11,487 nucleotides of DNA from Candidatus Izemoplasmatales bacterium (GTDB lineage Bacteria; Bacillota_I; Bacilli_A; Izemoplasmatales; Hujiaoplasmataceae): positions 1 through 11,487 of the forward strand of contig JAQVKB010000014.1 of NCBI GenBank assembly GCA_028694875.1, read 5' to 3'. Of this stretch, positions 5,999 through 11,487 are shown piece by piece (within the stretch, counting starts at the first letter, position 1; each line of letters begins with the position of its first letter). Under the pieces are notes generated by a model. It did not search any database and was not told the DNA's origin. It saw nothing but the letters and a program-made list of their open reading frames with translations. A program made the translations under genes and the position numbers.

Positions 5999-8900
5999 AT
6001 GGTCCATTTTGACCTTTTTCTCCAGTCCGCGTATTCCTTTAATGGCAGTTTGTTGGACATTGAAGCGACGGTGAGAGAAGCCAAAGAAATTGGATATCAA
6101 GCTTTGGGACTTTGTGATTCCGAACACCTCTATGGAGCTCTCAAATTCTATGAAGCTTGTCAAAAGGAAGATATCCGCCCAATCCTTGGTCTATACACAA
6201 GGATTCAGCTACCGGGGGAAAAGGATCTTCCTGTTTTGCTTTGGGCCAAAAACAACCTTGGATTTCAGCGGTTGATTCATTTCTCTTCGAAATTGTCCTG
6301 TGAGAAGAATGTTCTTTCCTTAGAAGATTTCGATGGAAAAGAAGAGAATCTTGTCGTGGTATTGTTGGTTCATGCTGGAGCCTTCCAGGAAGCGTTTCTC
6401 TCCGAAAACGTGGAACACGCGACCTCGCTATTCGAACAACTCAAACGACACTTCCATGAACTCTATTTTGGTCTCGATTTTTCTAGCCGAGTGATTCGAG
6501 ATCGAATTGCACCGTTGATACCGTCGGTGGGGCCTTCGGTGATTGCCCATCAAGTACGGTATTTGTATGGGAGTGATCGCGAAGCCTCGAACATGCTTCA
6601 ATCGATTTTGAAAGAACAGTTCCGTTTCGAAGACGGGCTCTTTCTCGATGATGAGGACACCTATGAACTCAAATCTTTGGAAGAGCTCAATCTCTTGTAT
6701 GCGGCCTATCCCGATGCCATCCAAAGAACAGAGGCATTGATTGCTTCTTGTGATGTTCAGTTTGAATTGCATCAAATGAAATTGCCGAAGTTTCCTGTCC
6801 CACAAGAGGCAAAAGCTTCGGACTATCTGGCGGCACTCGCCGCAAAGGGGCTTGAAAAGCGCCTTCGCATGAAAGCGAAACTGCATTCATCACGACAAAC
6901 GTACCAAGACCGATTGAACTACGAACTTCAGATCATCCACAAGATGGGCTATGATGATTATTTCTTGATTGTATGGGATTTTGTCTTGTTTGCCAAAAAA
7001 CGTGGCATACTCGTGGGTCCGGGACGCGGAAGCGCCGCAGGAAGTCTTGTCGCGTATGTTTTGGGGATTGTCGATATCGATCCTTTGGATTATGATCTCT
7101 ATTTTGAACGCTTTTTGAATCCGGAACGCATTACGATGCCGGATATCGACATGGATTTCCCGGATGACAGACGGGATGAAGTAATTCGATATGTCACGGA
7201 GAAATACGGAAAAGACCATGTCGTATCGATTATTACTTTTGGAACGTTTCAAGGCAAAAGCGCCTTGCGTGATGTCGCGAGAATGCTTGGCGTGAGCGAA
7301 GCGGTGACATCGGAAATTACTTCCTATGTCGCCGAAACCGATAATTCCATTGATGCCTTTGAAGAAAGTCATCCCGATCAATACGAACATTTGATGCAAA
7401 ACCCTCAGATCAAACAAGTCTTTGATCTTGCCAAACGATTGGTCAATTTACCGAGACACGTTTCTACCCATGCGGCTGGCATTATCATCTCGGATCAACC
7501 GATTACGGAAATTACCGCCATTCAACCAGGACTTCTCGACATGTATCAAACCCAATTCGAAGCCTCGGATTTGGAAAAACTTGGTCTTTTAAAAATAGAT
7601 TTCCTCGGACTTCGCAATCTGACGACGATTCAACGAATTCTCGAAAGGATTCAAAGCACCACCGGTGAAGTTCTTGATATCTATAAAATACCGTTGGATG
7701 ATCCCGCCACCTACGCGTTATTTCAACGCGTCGATACGCTGGGCGTATTTCAATTGGAATCGACGGGTATGATGAATTTGCTTCGGCAAATGCAACTCAA
7801 GAACTTTGAAGATATTTCGACGTGTATTGCTTTGTTTCGACCAGGCCCCATGGAAAATATTCCCGAGTTTTTGGCACGTCGCAGTGGCCAAAAACGCGTT
7901 ACCTATTTGGATGAGGATCTTCGACCTATTTTGGCAAGTACCGAAGGCATTATCGTCTATCAAGAACAAATCATGAAAATTGCCAACGTCTATGCGGGAT
8001 ACTCCTTAGGAGAAGCGGATGTATTGCGTCGTGCTGTTTCCAAGAAGAAGGAATCCGTGTTACTGGAAGAACGCACGCGGTTTGTCGAAAAATGTCGCCA
8101 ACGCGGACGCAGCGAAGCTGTTGCGAACGCCATCTATGATGATATCGTCAAATTCGCGAACTATGGTTTCAACAAATCGCATTCCGTCGTGTATAGCCTT
8201 GTGGCGTATTGGATGGCATGGCTGAAAGCCAATCGTGCGGAAAGTTTCTTGTCTGTGCTATTGGATTCCGCCATTGGTTCCTCCGTCGCGACATCGGACT
8301 ATATACGCGAATGCCGTAAATCAGGCATCAAAATCTTACCACCATCGATTAATACTTCTGGAAAAGAGTATCGCGCCGTCCAAGAAGGATTGGCCTTTCC
8401 CTTCCTTGGCATTAAAGGCATTGGTGGGGTTGTCGCAGATCGATTAGAAACCATGCGTCAAGCTGGGCCTTATTTGAGTTTCGTCGACTTTATGAGACGT
8501 GCCGAAGAGATCAATTCACGCGTCATTGAATCCTTAATTATGGTTGGAATGTTTGATGAGTTTGGTGAAACCAAACGAACCTTGGTCGAAAACTTGAAAG
8601 GTCTCCAAACTTTTCTCACTTTTTCCAACGCGCGTTCCCAAGAGGAGTTCTTATTTTTGCCTTTTGAAGAGTATTCATTCGAAGAACTCAAACAAGCGGA
8701 AAAAGAGTTGATTGGATTCCATTTCCGATATCATCCACTATCCCCCTATTTGACTCAAATCGAAGCGAAGAAGTGGTATCTTCCAAGCGATTTGGATCAA
8801 GCCTCGTCGCCTTTTGTCCAAATCGCCGCTTCTGTGACGAGAATCAAGACGATTACAACCAAACAAGGCGATGAGATGGCTTTCTTGACGTTGGAAGATA

Positions 8901-9070
8901 TGTACTCTCAAGTCGATAGCATCTTATTCCCCAAAGATTATCTTAAGTACCAACAAATGATTGTCAAAGAAGGTCTTTATGTGATTCGTGGAAAAATCGA
9001 AGAACGCAATGACCGTTTGCAAGTCGTTATTCAAGACATGACCCCATTAGAAAGGAGCCTTTCAACATGA
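5999..9070 (+). CDS. dnaE: DNA polymerase III alpha subunit, DnaE (DnaE3-like)
   Basis: This is a C-family replicative DNA polymerase catalytic subunit of about 1023 residues. The order is: PHP domain (1-~200); palm with GPGRGSAAGSLVAYVLGI (~340-357) and PDIDMDF (~381-387), which supplies two catalytic Asp; KIDFLGLRNLT with the third (~534); fingers with RPGPMENIPEF and VYQEQIM; FANYGFNKSHS; a helix-hairpin-helix LGIKGIGGVVADRL (~803); and an OB fold (KTITTKQGDEMAFLTLEDMYSQVDSILFP). It ends soon after the OB fold, shorter than B. subtilis DnaE (about 1115) and without that protein's C-terminal extension. Sequence style matches the Firmicutes DnaE that works beside PolC, so a polC elsewhere is expected (inference). 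PHP metal ligands are replaced. ATG 5999 is preferred over 5996: the GGCGGTGAT element sits 7 rather than 4 bases away by its GGCGG core. The stop overlaps pfkA. Confidence 0.96.
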   Translation: MVHFDLFLQSAYSFNGSLLDIEATVREAKEIGYQALGLCDSEHLYGALKFYEACQKEDIRPILGLYTRIQLPGEKDLPVLLWAKNNLGFQRLIHFSSKLSCEKNVLSLEDFDGKEENLVVVLLVHAGAFQEAFLSENVEHATSLFEQLKRHFHELYFGLDFSSRVIRDRIAPLIPSVGPSVIAHQVRYLYGSDREASNMLQSILKEQFRFEDGLFLDDEDTYELKSLEELNLLYAAYPDAIQRTEALIASCDVQFELHQMKLPKFPVPQEAKASDYLAALAAKGLEKRLRMKAKLHSSRQTYQDRLNYELQIIHKMGYDDYFLIVWDFVLFAKKRGILVGPGRGSAAGSLVAYVLGIVDIDPLDYDLYFERFLNPERITMPDIDMDFPDDRRDEVIRYVTEKYGKDHVVSIITFGTFQGKSALRDVARMLGVSEAVTSEITSYVAETDNSIDAFEESHPDQYEHLMQNPQIKQVFDLAKRLVNLPRHVSTHAAGIIISDQPITEITAIQPGLLDMYQTQFEASDLEKLGLLKIDFLGLRNLTTIQRILERIQSTTGEVLDIYKIPLDDPATYALFQRVDTLGVFQLESTGMMNLLRQMQLKNFEDISTCIALFRPGPMENIPEFLARRSGQKRVTYLDEDLRPILASTEGIIVYQEQIMKIANVYAGYSLGEADVLRRAVSKKKESVLLEERTRFVEKCRQRGRSEAVANAIYDDIVKFANYGFNKSHSVVYSLVAYWMAWLKANRAESFLSVLLDSAIGSSVATSDYIRECRKSGIKILPPSINTSGKEYRAVQEGLAFPFLGIKGIGGVVADRLETMRQAGPYLSFVDFMRRAEEINSRVIESLIMVGMFDEFGETKRTLVENLKGLQTFLTFSNARSQEEFLFLPFEEYSFEELKQAEKELIGFHFRYHPLSPYLTQIEAKKWYLPSDLDQASSPFVQIAASVTRIKTITTKQGDEMAFLTLEDMYSQVDSILFPKDYLKYQQMIVKEGLYVIRGKIEERNDRLQVVIQDMTPLERSLST

Positions 9071-10017
9071 AAATAGGAGTTTTGACATCCGGTGGAGACG
9101 CGCCTGGAATGAATGCGGCGATTCGGGCCGTCGTTCGAACCGCGCTTCACTATGGAATGGAGGCTTATGGCGTATACGATGGCTATCGTGGCCTCGTCGA
9201 AGGAAAAATCAAGAAATTGGAGCGCAATGATGTTGGCCAAATTTTAACCCATGGAGGCACCATTCTAGGTTCTTCCCGTCTCAAAGAATTCAAAGAGAAA
9301 TACGTTCGCGAAATCGCGATTGCGAATTTGAAAGAACACGGGATTGATGCCTTAGTGACCATTGGTGGTGATGGCACTTATCGGGGTGCTCAAGCACTCA
9401 CCGAAATGGGCATCAACTGTATTGGCCTTCCTGGAACTATCGACAACGATATTGCCTCCACAGAGTACACAATTGGTTTCTTTACCGCACTCAATACGGC
9501 GATTGATGCGATTGACAAACTTCGAGATACCTCGTTTTCTCATCAACGATGCTCCGTGGTTGAGGTCATGGGACGCGATTGTGGCGATCTTTCCGTGTAT
9601 GCGGGAATCTCTTGTGGTGCGGAAATCGTCATCACGAAAGAGACCGGATTTGACAAAGAGAAAATCCTCAAACAAGTTTCCCACGCCAAAGCGATTGGCA
9701 AACGCCATTTGATTATTGTCGTTGCGGAACACATCACCGATGTGTTCGAATTGGCGAAGGATGTCGAAGAACATTCGGGCTATGAAGCGCGTGCGACCGT
9801 GTTGGGACATGTCCAACGCGGCGGATCGCCTGCGGCATTTGATCGCATCTTGGCATCGAAAATGGGTTCTTATGCTGTCGAGTTATTACGCCAAGGACTC
9901 GGTGGAAAAGCCGTGACGTCCGATGGACTCAAGATCGGACATTGCGATATCGAGGTTGCCCTCAACATGAAACGAGAGATAACCGACCTCTACGACTATT
10001 TACCAAGACTCAACTAA
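9067..10017 (+). CDS. pfkA: ATP-dependent 6-phosphofructokinase
   Basis: PfkA phosphorylates fructose 6-phosphate to fructose 1,6-bisphosphate, the committed step of glycolysis. The length of 316 residues is close to the usual ~320. The N-terminal LTSGGDAPGMNAAIR ATP site, IGGDGT (99-104) and PGTIDND (122-128, catalytic Asp126) are present. Gly at 103 and 123 indicates ATP rather than pyrophosphate as donor. Substrate residues Arg161, Arg170, Glu221, Arg242, His248 and Arg251 align with the E. coli set. Arg20, Arg24, Arg53 and Arg153 suggest that the allosteric nucleotide/PEP site is retained. The start codon overlaps the dnaE stop as ATGA. AAAGGAG lies 9 bases upstream, within dnaE. A bidirectional terminator follows the TAA. 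Confidence 0.98.
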   Translation: MKIGVLTSGGDAPGMNAAIRAVVRTALHYGMEAYGVYDGYRGLVEGKIKKLERNDVGQILTHGGTILGSSRLKEFKEKYVREIAIANLKEHGIDALVTIGGDGTYRGAQALTEMGINCIGLPGTIDNDIASTEYTIGFFTALNTAIDAIDKLRDTSFSHQRCSVVEVMGRDCGDLSVYAGISCGAEIVITKETGFDKEKILKQVSHAKAIGKRHLIIVVAEHITDVFELAKDVEEHSGYEARATVLGHVQRGGSPAAFDRILASKMGSYAVELLRQGLGGKAVTSDGLKIGHCDIEVALNMKREITDLYDYLPRLN

Positions 10018-10056
10018 TGAAAAACCGGATTGCCTCAGCATTCCGGTTTTTTTATG
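10016..10056. terminator. Bidirectional terminator between pfkA and the radical SAM gene
   Basis: The stem AAAACCGGA (10021-10029) with TCCGGTTTT (10042-10050) has an inner TGC/GCA extension and loop CTCA. T7 (10047-10053) follows on the plus strand. On the minus strand the run is five T (complement of A10020-10024). The minus-strand stop codon (10052-10054) abuts it. It fits transcription converging from both sides. Confidence 0.87.
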
Positions 10057-11487
10057 GAAGTTCGATGAAGAATGGTCCTGTTGGAAAGAACAATACCGCA
10101 AAGGAGAAATCTTCATTCCGACACGCGACGCCATATTTGTAAAAGTCATCGATGGGGATATTCGGATATTTCGAATGGAGTTCGCGGAAAAACGCAAAAT
10201 CATTGTTTCGATGTTTTTCCCACCAAATCTTTGGTTTTTGGGTATGACGCATCAAATAGATTTTTTTGAGTTTTCTTGAGAGGTCTGGACGATGAAGAGT
10301 ATTGATAAGATAATCATCCATGATCGCGAACAACTCCACGAGTTGAAAACGATGGAAGGAGAAGTGTTGTTGGTTGAAATGCTGTTTGAGTTGATACAAG
10401 GTTTGAAAAGGGGAAGCGTCTTTCGTCAAATCAAGGAGAATCTCTTTCATCAAGGACTTATTCCATAGAAGATCCAACATTTCTTCCACTTCTCGGATGA
10501 TTTCGAGGTCCTCTTCGCAAAGCCAAGGATTCGAAGTGAATTCGTAAGGAGGTTCCTTGGAAAACGCATAGCCCATCGAGATTGCACTCGATCGCAATAA
10601 CGTACCATGCAATAATTTCAAAAATCCTAGTTGAAGTTCCTCCGCATGAAATTGAAAGACGGTATCGAATGTTTCTTGAAACATAGTACGGGTTTCATAG
10701 GGAAGACCTGCAATCAAGTCGAGATGGAGCGTCACAATTCCGCCCGCAATCAAGTCGTGAATGTTTTCAAACAAACGCGCGTTGTTTTGTCTTCGATTTA
10801 CCGCGAGATTCGTTTCCTCGTGAATCGACTGGATGCCGATCTCAAATCGAAACAATCCCTTCGGCGCGATGGCATTGATTTCTTGAATCGCTTCTTTGGT
10901 GAGAATATCTCCTGTGACTTCAAATTGGTACGTTGTATGTTCATCACATCGAAGGATGAGTGCTTTCATCATCTGGAGCATTCGTTTCGTCGTCAAATTG
11001 AACGTTCGATCGAGAAACTTGAATGTTTTCGCCCCTTTGGCGCGGTACGCATCGATCATGTCGAAGACTTGATCGTCTGGAAACATCCGAACATCCTTTT
11101 CCAAGGATGCCAAACAGTAGCATCATCGGTATGGGCAACCTCTGGAAGATTCGATGTAGGCAATGCGGTGTTCCAAATCGGTTTCCTTGGACAAGTCTAT
11201 TACACGAATCGTTGACAAGTCTTGAATGGTGACCACACCATGATCCACGAGATGTCCATCTTGAAGTGTCGCGACTCCGGGAAGATGATGATATTCCTTT
11301 TTCTCTGAAATGCATTCCAGGAGTTGATGGAACACGTGCTCGCCCTCACCACGGATGACCACATCAGCCTTGGATTCATGAAGGGCTGAATCGACGTCGT
11401 ATGTGGCTTCAGGCCCACCCCCTACCACCAAGCATGGCTGGCTCGCTTTGATTTGACGCGTTAATGTAGAAACGAGATTTCGATTCC
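10052..11487 (-). CDS. B12-binding-domain radical SAM protein (DUF4080-like) with an in-frame TGA at the cluster motif; candidate selenoprotein (5' partial)
   Basis: The frame runs from the right edge to TAA at 10052-10054: 477 visible codons, with the N-terminus outside the window. The first visible part is the end of a cobalamin-binding-type Rossmann domain (CLVVGGGPEATYD, then ADVVIRGEGEHVF). IAYIESSRGCPYR follows and leads into the radical SAM motif CxxxCxxC, which binds the [4Fe-4S] cluster used to cleave SAM. The codon for the second Cys is TGA (11123-11125), followed in the same frame by TGC TAC TGT and LASLEKD. The rest of the barrel is intact: FEIGIQSIHEETN, LHLDLIAGLPYET, then a C-terminal DUF4080-like region (PYEFTSNPWLCEEDLEIIREVEEM). 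No other stop or frameshift occurs. A hairpin suited to a SECIS lies just downstream. The substrate is unknown. Alternatives are a recent nonsense mutation or a sequencing error. Recoding as Trp is unlikely because TGA terminates other genes here. Confidence 0.85.
11090..11111 (-). promoter_or_regulatory. SECIS-like hairpin downstream of the in-frame TGA
   Basis: On the minus strand CATCCTT (complement of 11103-11109) pairs perfectly with AAGGATG (complement of 11092-11098) across a GGAA loop. Two G-U pairs extend the base. Twenty nucleotides separate the TGA from the apical loop, the loop starts with GG, and the stem is 7-9 bp. These fit general bacterial SECIS criteria as I recall them (loop roughly 16-37 nt from UGA, a G in the first two loop positions, upper stem of at least 4 bp). 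A bulged U as in E. coli fdhF is not obvious. The role is inferred from position and shape. Confidence 0.55.

Noticed and set aside
11123..11125. TGA read as Trp (genetic code 4, as in many Mollicutes)
   Set aside because: Trp at a cluster-ligand Cys would be destructive. The Trp codons I read elsewhere in the window are TGG, no other real gene has an internal TGA, and dnaE and the surface-protein gene end in TGA at sensible places.
10631..11215. Plus-strand 194-codon ORF
   Set aside because: It is antisense to the radical SAM gene, whose family motifs are unambiguous, and has no ribosome binding site or recognisable domain.
10052..11431. Two separate genes (11123-11431 and 10052-11113, the second from a TTG start)
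   Set aside because: Both pieces are in the same frame, separated only by one TGA and three codons, and together make one B12-binding/radical SAM protein. The second piece alone would lack the whole cluster-binding motif and has no ribosome binding site.

Overview
The window looks like chromosomal DNA of a low-to-moderate-GC Bacillota-type bacterium, possibly from the Mollicutes-related deep branches. The evidence is a DnaE3-like polymerase linked to pfkA, a ytxK-like methyltransferase directly upstream of ackA, a DegV protein, encoded CCA ends on all four tRNAs, and strong AGGAG or AGGTGAT ribosome binding sites. TGA ends several genes here and every Trp codon I read is TGG, so the genome does not use code 4. 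Nothing in the window looks phage- or transposon-derived.

Layout, left to right. (1) 1-744: 3' part of a DegV/FakB-type fatty-acid-binding protein, closed by a hairpin terminator. (2) 814-1277: a promoter, then a four-tRNA operon (His-GTG, Gln-TTG, Lys-TTT, Leu-TAG) and a terminator. (3) 1330-1929: a membrane-embedded HExxH metalloprotease-like protein, converging on (4) yidD (minus, 1960-2244), with a shared bidirectional terminator between them. (5) 2245-2448: a divergent control region with two good promoters and a perfect 20-bp palindrome whose core matches the ARG-box (ArgR/AhrC) pattern. (6) 2449-4582: a two-gene operon of a YtxK-like methyltransferase and acetate kinase. (7) 4642-5958: a secreted, C-terminally anchored surface protein with three degenerate Ig-like repeats; its Shine-Dalgarno lies inside the ackA terminator hairpin. 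(8) 5999-10017: dnaE and pfkA, overlapping by four bases, behind an extended -10 promoter. (9) 10052-11487 on the minus strand: a B12-binding-domain radical SAM protein (DUF4080-like), with its N-terminus outside the window.

The most notable observation is in the last gene. Its reading frame is open across the window except for one TGA at 11123-11125. That TGA sits exactly at the second cysteine of the CxxxCxxC iron-sulfur motif (C-P-Y-R-TGA-C-Y-C). A hairpin of seven Watson-Crick pairs with a GGAA loop begins just downstream, with 20 nt between the TGA and the loop, which fits the geometry of a bacterial SECIS element. I interpret this as a candidate selenoprotein: a radical SAM enzyme with selenocysteine as a cluster-ligand residue. 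An ordinary annotation would split it into two ORFs or call it a pseudogene.

The other genes are central housekeeping functions: tRNA supply, membrane insertion, acetate/ATP metabolism, replication and glycolysis. Secondary points of interest are the palindrome, the terminator/Shine-Dalgarno overlap, the metal-ligand-less PHP domain of DnaE, and a recurrent very short leader with a GGTGA-type ribosome binding site.
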